This document shows positions 11,777-21,171 of a stretch of DNA of 64,000 nucleotides, one piece after another (within the stretch, counting starts at the first letter, position 1; each line of letters begins with the position of its first letter). A program made the translations under genes and the position numbers. The notes under the pieces are model-generated. The model saw only the letters and a program-made list of their open reading frames with translations. It did no database searches and was not told the DNA's origin. Source of the stretch: Lophium mytilinum (taxonomy: Eukaryota > Ascomycota > Dothideomycetes > Mytilinidiales > Mytilinidiaceae); NCBI GenBank assembly GCA_010093605.1, contig MU004192.1, forward strand, positions 757,774-821,773, in the 5' to 3' direction.

Positions 11777-13953
11777 TCATACGAACATCAACCAGCTCAA
11801 GGCAGCGAGAAGACCGCAAGGCCTGGCCCAGCTAGCACCTCTGGGCCGCGACGGCGCAGCAGCAGAAGTCGAGGTAGGCGTGCCCGTTGCGACGTAGACG
11901 CCTGTCAGCCCGGCCGTCGATGTGGCCGTCGCGCCTTTGCCGCCCATCGAGGCGGTGCGGCTGGGCGGTAATACGGAGCTCGGCGCGCTGTCCTCTTCCT
12001 CGTAGTACACGCCGTTAAGGACCTTGCCTTTGCCTGCTGCGAGCTTCGTGATTTGATCCTCTGTACACGACGACAGCAGGTCGCGCAGCCAGCACATGGT
12101 GTCTTCTTGATCCGGCGTCTTGTTTGTGTGCGTCGAGTTCAAGAGCCCGTACGTCGTGAAAGTGCTCAGATCTGCCGCGTGGCCCATGGCAATCTCGGAG
12201 CCCTGGATGATGCGAGTGAAGACCGTGAAGGCTGTTTCAGGTTGGTACGCCGGGACGAGATGGCCGGAGTCGTAGATCCGGGAGAAGGAGAGGTTGCCGA
12301 ATTGGCGCACCGCGCCGCCGACATAGGTAGAATTGACGACGATTTCGGCGTAGCCGGCCGCGGGAAAGGCGGTAGTATATCCAGGCGCAGCTGCAGCGAC
12401 AGCAAAGGAAATCGCTTCGCCTCCGAACCAATTGCAGATGTAGTCAGCATCGCCGTACATCAACGCAACCCGGATTCCAAGTCCTAGGAGGCGTGCGAGA
12501 GAGGCAACCTGGCCATCTCGGTTGATGTCGCCAGTTTCTAAAAAGGCTTTGAACACCACATCATTGGAGTCCGTATAGTTTACTTGGGTGCCAATTGACT
12601 GCTGCACCTCGGCATAGTTGAGATATTCCATGTATGCAGGACTTGGGAAGCTGACCGGCTGTACCTGTCTTATGTCGTAGTAGTTTCGACTGGAATTGGC
12701 ATAGGCGTCTTCAATTGGCTGGCACTTTTCTTGCGCGGAACTGCACAACTGATTCGTCGCTGACTCGTCGCCCTCGCCTTGGGGGTCATGCTTCGCAATA
12801 CTACTGCGACACGCGAGAATAGCCTCCTTGCACCCTCCAGGAGCTTCGAAATCGCTGAGGCTGTTGAGCATAGTCACGTCGTCGACGGCTTTGATTCCAT
12901 AGGTATTGTTGTTGGCAAATCTCGGGTAGTATGGCGTCTGTACAAGCTGGTCGACCAATCCGTTGATGATGCCAAGGGAGACGAGTTTGATTTCGAGAGT
13001 GCTATTGCGTGAGAGCTGACCAGACGTGCGTTTTGCGTTCTGCGCTTCAAAATAATCTGCCATGGCCGGGCCGTACTCTCCTCCGTAGCTTTCTGAGAAA
13101 AGATTGACACCAGTCGCGTACGTTGTGGTGCTGTTGGGCCTGGTCCCGGGGTTGTATCGGGGGAAGGCAGAGAGGAAGCCTTGCAAGAAATGCCAGGCCG
13201 CGGCTGCCGCAATGTTGGTCGTATTGGCAGTGCTGAGCGGGTTCCCTGAGCTAAAGGTGCCATTGAGGGAGGTATAGGGGGACTGTCCAGAAGCAGCGCT
13301 GGCAGGAGTGGTGTAGGCATCGGTGAAGATGTTGTGTGACTTGTTTACCAGAATGTCGTAGGAGAAGCCGACCTGAGCGGGCTGGTCGATGTAGAGCACA
13401 TTGGAGCTCCTGTCCCATCCCCAAGTACGCGCTTGCGTGGCGTAACCTTCGTCTGTCTGAACGACCTCACATGGCCCGCTCTCCTGGAACAGCCCGATCA
13501 TGCTGCTGCTCCCCGGGCCGCCGTTGAGCCAGATTGTAAGCGGGGCCGTCTCCGGGCTTTCGCGCGCTTCAATGAACCAGAAGAAGGTATTTATGGAATA
13601 GTTCTGCTGGTAGGGTGCAATGGTGTAGGGCGGAAGCTGGACATAGCCCGTGTACTGCTTCTGGGCCTCAAATGCGGTAGTGCAGGTGTTGGCATTGGGG
13701 GTCTTGTAGGATATGGTGACTTTGGGATCGACCGGGGATTTGATGACGGTCGGATAGCTAACGGGGGCTGGAAACTGAGCGCCGGAGAAGGGCAGGATGA
13801 GGATGGCAGCAACGATTGGAAGCAGCTGAAACAGCTGTAGAGGTGCATTAGCCTTCCACTCAGGTGTGCGACTGGGGTGGGAGCTGCAGAGCGGCTGATG
13901 GACGCTGGCTGCTGGATGCTTCGTTGGCATGGCCAGAGACTAGGACTTACCAT
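11777..13953 (-). CDS. Secreted or GPI-anchored serine carboxypeptidase (peptidase family S10)
   Basis: The open frame runs from 13930 to 11777. I prefer a spliced start: the ATG at 13953-13951 abuts a GTAAGT donor (13950), and a CTACAG acceptor at 13835 joins it in phase to LFQLLPIVAAILILPFSG, giving a good signal peptide and about 686 residues. Two alternatives are an ATG at 14070 in the same frame before the intron, and the unspliced ATG at 13930. Family S10 signatures are clear: WLNGGPGSSS (substrate-binding/oxyanion region), SESYGGEYGP with the nucleophile Ser, GDADYICNWFGGE with the acid, and SGHLVPAYQPE with the His. Several N-glycosylation sequons are present. The C-terminus is Ser/Thr/Ala-rich and ends in a short hydrophobic tail (CGLLAALSWLMFV), as in GPI-anchored fungal S10 enzymes. 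It would trim C-terminal residues from peptides at the cell surface or outside the cell. Confidence 0.9.
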
Positions 13954-14865
13954 GTTGATGAAGAGGGCAAACGCAAAGACTAAGAGGCAGCATGAATGGA
14001 ATGGGCTGGGACAAGACAGTGGCAGCGCATGGAGAAGAGAAGCAGAGAAGCAGAGAAGCAGAGAATCCAAGAAGAACAGTGCGGCACGCGGGCGAGGCTA
14101 CGCTCGCACAGCCCTCTTGGAGGTGATGAGGGTCCTGGGTGAGGCTGAACGGGAGTCGTGGGGAAGGGCCCCAGGCGTTGGGCGCGTTTTAGTCAGGGAG
14201 CAAGTGCAGGCCAGCTCCACGCGGCCTGCGGCGGACCTGCAGCCGGATGGGAGTCGCCAGCAGCTTGGCAACGGGTGATCTCCAGCGCTGCCAGCCCATT
14301 GCCTTTTTTAAGACCATACCTTTGTACAGGCATGGCAGAAGAATGCCATTGTTGAGCCGCATCCGAGCGTGAGCATTCCAGCCGCCAAGTTGCTCGCAGC
14401 GTCGTGCAACCTCGGCCTCTGCCATTCCCGGAGGGGGCCTTCGTGTTCCTCGAGCTTGAAGCTTCCTTCTGGGATGCTACTGACGCGGTCAAGCTTGCCA
14501 AATCGTTGTTGTACAGTTTTGAGTAGGCGTTCCAAAGGACCTCGAACAGTAGGTACGATTGCATCTCGACCATTAGACACATCAGAACACGCGATTCATA
14601 CTCGTCTTGCTGGCCGTCACTGCATCAAGCGCTCAAAGAGGCTCAATATTTCACGCCTGTCTGTCACCGTATCAACCACTCGAGAGGCTCAGCAAATCGA
14701 ACAGGAGAAAGGCTATCATTTGGAACAATCAGATGGCCTGCTAGGCCAGCTCGGACAGTGCCCCGTGGGCCTGCAGAGTTAAGAATAGACTTCGTGAATG
14801 CCAGCAAATCCCCATCCGGCACCTCACCGCTCCGCCGTCGACTTGCCGCTCTAGCCCAGAGCGGC
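13954..14865. other. Intergenic region, no supported gene
   Basis: This holds the promoter side of the carboxypeptidase gene and the 3' side of the Dabb gene. An AGAAGC tandem run lies near 14035-14062 (AGAAGCAGAG units). Overlapping open frames on both strands look like chance products of GC-rich sequence. Confidence 0.5.
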
Positions 14866-15430
14866 CTAGGCGCCCTCCTGCGTCTTCTTGCCCTCACCAT
14901 CGCCGCCGTACGTGTCCTTGAGCATGGCGATCATGCGCTTCGCCTCGGCGGGGTTGGCGTCCATGTAGACGACCTAGGAGCCCTCAGCATGTCGAAGGGG
15001 AAGTGAGCAGAAAAGGGAAGCCACTTACCAGAGGCACATCAGTAGCCTTGCCCTTGCCAGCTTCCTTGATAGCGGCGTGGGCCGCGCACTCGGTCTCGTA
15101 GTACTTCATGTCGGCCATCGAGTGGAAGATGATGCGGGCGGCCACCGTGTAGCCCTGGCTGCGGGGGTCCTCGTGCAGCTTGCTGGTGCTGGCGGCGAAG
15201 ATGTATTTCTTGCCGTCCTGATGCCATGTTAACGGGGGCTGGGGCAGAGATTGGAGGGTGTTAAGGAGGTTGAGGGGGTTGAGGGGGTGGACGGGGTTGA
15301 GGGAGTTGAGGGCGGGTACCTTGAGAGCGTCGATCTGGATGGTGCTGAAAGCGGCCACCACGGACTCGATGTCGGCGGGGTCGGGGATCTTGAAGAAGGT
15401 AAGGCGGACGACTGGGGAGGAAGAAGCCAT
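14866..15430 (-). CDS. Dabb (stress-responsive A/B barrel) domain protein
   Basis: Three exons on the minus strand, 15430-15320, 15217-15029 and 14973-14866, join in phase to 135 residues. The start ATG opens MASSSPVVRLTFFKIPDP. The protein has the beta-alpha-beta pattern of the dimeric alpha/beta-barrel Dabb domain: strand VVRLTFFKI, helix ADIESVVAAFSTI, strand KYIFAAS, then YTVAARIIFHSMADMKYYETECAAHAAI and VVYMDAN. Members of this superfamily include small stress-induced proteins and some polyketide cyclases. No biosynthetic cluster surrounds it, so a general stress-type role is more likely; that is inference. Splice sites are GTACCC (weak), GTAAGT, CAG and TAG. The first intron carries a G-rich GTTGAGGGG-like imperfect repeat (as read on the + strand). 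Confidence 0.85.
15240..15310. repeat. Imperfect GTTGAGGGG-type repeat inside the Dabb gene intron
   Basis: About six imperfect 9-10 bp units built on GTTGAGGGG/GTTGAGGG follow each other on the + strand. On the coding strand the tract is C/A-rich. It lies wholly within the first intron (15218-15319), so length changes would not touch the protein. Confidence 0.7.
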
Positions 15431-16891
15431 GGTGATGTTTGGGTTCGTGGTTGGTGATATGGAAACACAGGTTGAGAAGAGAATAGAGCTGGAGTCGAAT
15501 GGATTCGGAGATGGATTGGTGATGGACGCTGACAGAATTGAGGTTGATGCGTAAGAGGAAGAAGAGGAGGAGAAGAAGAAAAAGAAGAGGGAAGTTGAAA
15601 TAAGGTTGTCACGCGGCTGCTCTGCACGCTGGCAGGAAGTTGCAAAGGGGAAGTCACCAAGAAGAAGGCGCAGCCCGCGACAAGCCGAGTCGGAGAACGT
15701 CGTTGAGTTCGTAGAGTGCATCACATAGACAAGATGGAGCCCAAGAGGCTGCAGCGGCCCCTCACCCGCTCACACCAGCCCGATCGCGCTCTCCATGGGG
15801 ATCCATCAGCTCGACTTCCAGCCTCGAGTTCTTTACATTTCGTGGATGTGAAGATGGATGGGCTAGGGGGGGCATCCGGCCTTTTCGATATCGTCAAAAG
15901 ACACCGCTCTTTCAATTCAATTCACAGCTTGAATCATTCAAATATCAAATCACCAACTCCAAACCCGTGAGCTCGACTTCCGGCCTCGAATTCTTAACAT
16001 GGTGTGAATGAAAATATGGATGGGCCCAGGGGGGTCATTTAACGAGCCTCGTAATGGCCGCCTTACCGCCGACTTCGCCTTATGTCTATCCAATCCCACC
16101 GTCTTCTCGTTCACAACGGTCAGAAGCCACTAGCGGGCGTCCCAGGGGCTGCCAGGACTGCGGACGCTGGCAGTCGCACAGAACGGGGGCAGAATCGGCA
16201 GGGCGAAGGCCTGGTGTCTCGTAGGGCTGAAGGGCATCGCTGGGCCTGGTTGAAGAGCGAGCAGACGAACCTGTGGGGCGCTTGCCCAAGTCGTTGCTTA
16301 GGAATTTTCGTCGACGTCACGTCCACGGTCGTCCACAGCTTGCTACGCGGCCATGGTGTTGATATATCGCGGCAACAGCCCCAGTATCACCATCACTTCC
16401 GCATGGACCTCACCTCCCCGTCGTCGACCAGTAGCAGCAGTCTCTAGCGTTGCGGCCAGAGGCTACAAGGCTATCGCGCCCAAGCCCTCACCGCCGTTTG
16501 TGTCGATTGCGCACCCAGGCGGGACCCTGTATAGTCGACCGGTAACACGCAATCCCTAGACACCTATCCTTCTTCGCTCTGCGTTTCTCCACCATGCTCA
16601 TGCTCATGCTCGGATGCTGTCAGCCTGCCTCCTTACCCGCGCCTCTGGAGCCCGTGGAGCCCGTGCTTCTTATGCATCTGATATCCTTCGCACGCTGGTT
16701 TGCGTCCACGTATTAAAAACATGAGGATGCGCCGAATCAGGATTAGCTAGTTGTCCTAGCGATTGGCTACAGGCTTGCCAATGTTGTGATCCCCATGGAT
16801 GCTAGCGTGTGAAGGGATCGGTGCTGTACCTCTCTCCCCATCCATCATGGAGCGTCCCTCACCCCCTTGCGAACAACGACTACCTACTACG
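15431..16891. other. Intergenic region, gene-poor
   Basis: Upstream of the Dabb gene there is a purine-rich tract (about 15555-15595, AAGAAG type), then a diverged direct repeat (listed separately). Short frames on both strands show no recognisable domain. Confidence 0.5.
15809..16034. repeat. Diverged pair of ~65-bp direct repeats
   Basis: Sequence starting GCTCGACTTCC at 15809 recurs at 15971 in the same orientation for about 65 bases. Both copies include CCTCGA(G/A)TTCTT, a GTG(G/A)ATG(T/A) core and GATGGATGGGC followed by a G run. The offset is 162 bp. Several of the differences are G/A or C/T changes. It may be an old local duplication or two relics of the same short repeat. Confidence 0.6.
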
Positions 16892-17330
16892 ATCCCATAG
16901 AAAGTCACCGTTTTTGAGCCTTTTTAAAGCACCCAGTCTAGCCTTGCATTAGCGCATGTCCGGTGTCGCCGCTTGTAAGGGGCCCCCTACAAAATCAAGA
17001 CCTCCGACATGCCGACGCTAAATGCACAATTATGCACATCGCAAAACTATAGAAGATTGCATCTCTACTATTAAAAACTTCTGAAAACCTTGCGGAAGTA
17101 GAAATTACAGTGTTTCTTATTAATTTGCGCCTAATCCGCTTTTAATCGCATTATATTTAAGCTCTATTTAGACTTTTAAAGTTTATAGTGTCTTAACCAT
17201 AGCTTTCCGAGTCAGCATGGGCAGCAGATGGTGCTCGTTTGGCGTTAGACGCTAGGAAACCGAGCTACAATACATCAGGTCTACGGCGTACGCGCACGAG
17301 CCGACGCTAGCAGGTGACTTTCTATGGGAT
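16892..17330. mobile_element. Candidate MITE-like element with an 18-bp perfect inverted repeat
   Basis: ATCCCATAGAAAGTCACC at 16892-16909 is repeated exactly as its reverse complement at 17313-17330, bounding 439 bp. The interior from about 16990 to 17210 is distinctly AT-rich compared with the GC-rich flanks and has no coding capacity. A perfect 18-bp inverted repeat at this spacing is very unlikely by chance. No clear target-site duplication is seen; an AT at each end is part of the palindrome. The family cannot be assigned; a non-autonomous DNA transposon relic is most likely. Confidence 0.55.
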
Positions 17331-19281
17331 ACCGACCAGCGTCCACTCCCTCGACACCGTCTCGGCGCAGGTCGCGCTGCTGCTGGCGTCCTGTGCTGCC
17401 GGTACCTTGGCCTGGGCAGTCGTCGAAGCTTCACGCCATGTTGTTGTCCGTCGATGCACCATGCGCCAGCACTGCACATGCCTATATCCTCAGCGACTGG
17501 GCGCGGCGTCCGGGCAGTTCGGATAATGTGAGCAAGCGTTCGCTGCTGAGGTAAAGTACAACGCCGTCGAAATGCTCCTAGGATCGCCCTCTGCCCTCGT
17601 CAGGAACCGCGCTCGCCCCGGTCCACCCCCCGGCGTGCATGGCGGCCGTGCCTATTCGCACTCGTCGTCGTCTCGTGGAGCACCCCGGCGTGCCTGGCAA
17701 CGTCCAGAAGGGTGCCGTGGAGCCTGTCCCGCCAGATTCGAGCCTCCCTGCTCCGCTGTGCAGTCTGTTCACTCTGCCAGCCTGCCCCCTCAGCAGCCCC
17801 GCCGGCATGTCGACGTCGGCAGCATTCACGCACTCTGCGACTCATGCCGGGCGCGATGCCGCACATTTGCAGCCGTTGGTCTTCCCCCGTTTGGGCGTTT
17901 GGCGCAGATAGTTCGGCCTCCAAGCATCAAGCGTTTGACAACTCACCACGCATTGCATGAGCACGGGCGTCCGGGGTGCGAGGTGCAACGACATGTCCTG
18001 CCGTAACACCACCCACCAGCTGCCCGCCATGCCCGCCATCGAGACCCCTCGCCCTGGTGACTGGCCGTTGTGCGCGCAGACAAAGCCGTCTATTCTGGGT
18101 GTGACGCTGGAGCGCTCGACAAGCCACCACGCTCTGTCCACACGATAGCGTGTCGTCCTGCCTGCCAGTAGAGGCCCCTACGCGCGATGGCCGCGCTGGA
18201 ACCGGCACGGAGCAGGCATCGTCGTCCGCCAGGCCCAGTTTTCAGGTCGAGCGTGTTGCGTCCTGGCCGTTGGAGCCCTCGACGTGACCGCCTATCCACC
18301 ACCCATCCCCCAGGCCCCTCGGCCTCACGCCAAGGCGCGCCCGCTCGTCCTTCGTAGCAGCAGCTAAATAGACGGACACGGTAGGCCCGTGGGCAGGCAC
18401 ATCTGACGTTGCGGTGCGGTGCGTCTCCAGCGAATTGCAGCACTGCATTAGCGGCCCCCCAGAGCGTGAGACTCTCTCCAGCATCCGCTCCGCCCTCCAG
18501 CTTTGCAGGCCGCCTCCACTGCTGCCAGCGTGCCAGCGTTGCAGCCCGTGCCGGCGCGCGCTGAAGCCAAACCGCTGCTGGCGACGGCGATCCGAGGACT
18601 GACGACGCGGGCTCCAGGCGTAATGCACCATCCCCAGCGGCCACTCTTAGATGCCTGCCGCATGGTGGCGAAGTGAAGAAGGTCCGCTCTGGCGACAACC
18701 GGTGAGTCTGTGCCTTATGGGAGCGGCGAGTTATCAAACCTCCCTAGCGACCTTCTGGAACCCCTCCAAGTCACTGGCCAAAATGCACGCCAACACATCA
18801 ATATGGGTCTTGCCCTCAGAGCCGCAACCAGGCCTGCAGATTGTTCATCCAACATGTCCACTGCTCGCCGCCTCTAGCACGGCCGGACTCGACTCGGATG
18901 CATATTCAGACATGCCTGCTGCACCCGTGCCTGCAATAAATTACACGCTGTCCCGCCGTTGGAGCCATATGTCCCCCCATCCCCTTTTCATTTTCTGCAG
19001 ACCACTCACTCTCCCTTGCTGTTCCCCCTTCGATAGCCTCGCCAGCATACTAGACACCTGTCACGCCTCGCATTGGTAGCTGTCGCGCCCCCGAACCCCT
19101 TCGCCGTTGTACGACAGGAGCCACGATACCCAACATCCTCACCACCCGCAACCGCGTGGCAGTAGGGCTGTAGCCTCCAAGGTTCCACGCCCAAATCCAC
19201 GAGCCCCCAGTAGCCATCGTTCCTTCTGCTCTCTAGCTCGCCTACGCCTGGCCAACACCTCGCTCCACACTCCTCGGTACA
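17331..19281. other. GC-rich intergenic region, no supported gene
   Basis: Long open frames occur on both strands (for example 18090-18737 minus, 215 residues, and 17572-18006 plus) but overlap each other in several frames and are Arg/Ala/Gly-rich without domains, as expected of GC-rich non-coding DNA. The stretch from about 18700 may include the leader of the dsRBD gene. Confidence 0.5.
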
Positions 19282-20103
19282 ATGTTCTACATCATGTACC
19301 TGACAGGTAAGAATGCCCTTAGTGCTCGCGGTTGATATTGGGGTACCACAGCGGTGGGATCTATCAACAATGCAGAAAGAAAAATCAAATTCGAGCCTCT
19401 CACTCAGCGTCTCCAGCGCCCCTAAGCTGCCAATGCTGTCGTATGATGCCGTTTCTGGCCAATGCAATTGTCTAAGATTGAATTGTGACGCCCGATCCGC
19501 AAAGCTCGAGACCCAACGCATCTACGTGTCTTGTCGGGCAGCCCGCTAACTCGTTGCCTTTGTAGGGCTCTGCACCCGCCGCCACTGGCCCGACCCACTC
19601 TACGAGTGCTACAGGACTCGCCACGGGCACGTTTTACCCCCACTCTCGTAGGGCTGCTAGCTAACGCACCCTCTAGATTCGGATGTACTGTTCGCGTTAA
19701 CAATCGAGAATACACGACGGACGTCGATTACGAAACGGACGAGCTGGCCCGCAATGCAGCCGCCACGCGGGCGTACATGATCTGCAGGAACTTCTCCGTC
19801 AACGATGGCATGTACCCCGGCCAGCGGCAAGGCCAGGGAGGTGTCATTCAGGGGCTTCCTGTGGCGATTGGCACTGGGCGACGGAACACGTACTCGTCTA
19901 ATACCGACTACGACAGCGGGAGCAGCACATATGCGGAAACTGGAAGCGGCGGTAACAGCCCCAGGAGCAGTGACTGCGGACTCGAGTCGGCCAGCAGGCG
20001 GTCCAGCAAGTCTTCGACCTCTGGGTCCTGCTATTGCGGCCGAGGAACCATCCGAGCATACGAGAGGTGCAACTCTTGCCTGCGAGAGAGCGGCTACAAC
20101 TAG
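19282..20103 (+). CDS. Double-stranded RNA-binding-domain-like protein
   Basis: The best model has three exons: 19282-19306, 19566-19626 and 19677-20103, giving 170 residues. It starts MFYIMYLTGLCTRRHWPDP and reads through YECYRTRHG into FGCTVRVNNREY, then DELARNAAATRAYMICRNF. This is the helix-strand-strand-strand-helix order of a dsRBD (residues about 6-62), although the basic KKxAK-type motif of canonical dsRBDs is reduced to LARNAAA. The rest is Gly/Ser-rich and ends with a CYCGRG...CNSC pair of cysteine motifs that could bind metal. Intron 1 has GTAAGA and TGTAG. Intron 2 fits the domain best if its donor is GC (19627); the only in-phase GT alternative (19648) leaves a 29-bp intron. An in-frame stop precedes the ATG. 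Function is not known; binding to structured RNA is inferred. Confidence 0.7.
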
Positions 20104-21171
20104 TGGCTTGCTGGTGTGATGGTGCATGGCAGCCCACCCACCAGATTAACGACCAAAACTTGATTACTACCATCCTAAGACTTTGACGAGCTCAGGCTCA
20201 GCAAAATACCAAACGACTGTAATGGACCTACGAATTACGATTCCTTACGACGAAGCGCTGCATGAATTACGAACCCTTTACCTTCATCTATTGAAGGATT
20301 CATTTTCAGCCATTTTTCATTAGTTCCCGAATCACGACAGAATTCATCGTCTCTCCTTGAAAAATTATGGCGGCAGGCATAGCGATTGAAGCGTTCAGCG
20401 AAAAACATTACGGTGGCACTCTCTTATTTCCATATTGGCTTGGATTCCTGCTGTTCTCCCCGCTTTTTCTTCAAAAAGACGGCTTATGATTGCAAACATT
20501 AACGATGTTGATGACGGAGATATTTCGGCTGCTCAAAGATGTCACAGCGGCGTGGATAGGGCTCGCGTGTTTTGGGGGGTAAACATGTCTTTCGTTCTGC
20601 TGGCAGTTATCAGCACGCCAAGCAATGCATGCATTTACCTACCTGCCTGATGCTACTTGATCCCTTCGACTGTACCTATAATTGGACGGCGGCCCGCTTT
20701 CGTGGCGGTCCGGAGCATTGAAAGATGGTGGTTGGCTAACCGCCTGTAGCCAATGCCACGCCCGAGTGCCCTTCTCGCAGTGATACTCCAAAGTTTGTTT
20801 CAACAACATCCTGCACACTCCCTTTCCTCTTCACGTTGTCATTGTTGACACATCTCTATCACCTTGATTGACTTCGCCATCGATGTCGCCGTCTCGATAT
20901 ACTTTGGTTACCTCGTCCAATTACCTCGGAGCCTTAGACGCTCGCTTTCCCCACTACACCAGTCGCCAATAGTTATCAACCATGGTACGAGGGCGGATCG
21001 CGAATATCCTCCCAACGGTCTGGCCAGGCGAAATCGCCTACCACGGATCTATGTCTCTTAACGCGCGTCTACGATACCTAGGCATGACCTATAAAAGTGT
21101 CCGCCAATCCTCCCTCCCCTCTCCAAACACTTCTACCTTGTCATCACTCCTACCCTCTTATCATCATCACA
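20104..21171. other. Intergenic region, no supported gene
   Basis: 3' region of the dsRBD gene and promoter of the next gene. A TATA box sits at its downstream end (listed separately). No domain-bearing frame was seen. Confidence 0.5.
21090..21096 (+). promoter_or_regulatory. TATA box (TATAAAA)
   Basis: TATAAAA lies 76 bp before the ATG at 21172, followed by a C/T-rich stretch (CCTCCCTCCCC...) as in many fungal promoters. This short spacing argues for the downstream ATG at 21172 as start instead of the in-frame ATG at 21097, which would leave almost no leader. Confidence 0.55.

Noticed and set aside
14035-14065. AGAAGCAGAG run considered as a CRISPR-like or regulatory repeat
   Set aside because: Simple short tandem repeat with no spacers.
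17572-18006. 144-residue plus-strand open frame
   Set aside because: Same GC-rich stretch, low-complexity composition, competing frames on both strands.
18090-18737. 215-residue minus-strand open frame
   Set aside because: Arg/Ala/Gly-rich, overlaps long frames on both strands in GC-rich DNA, no domain and no splice context.
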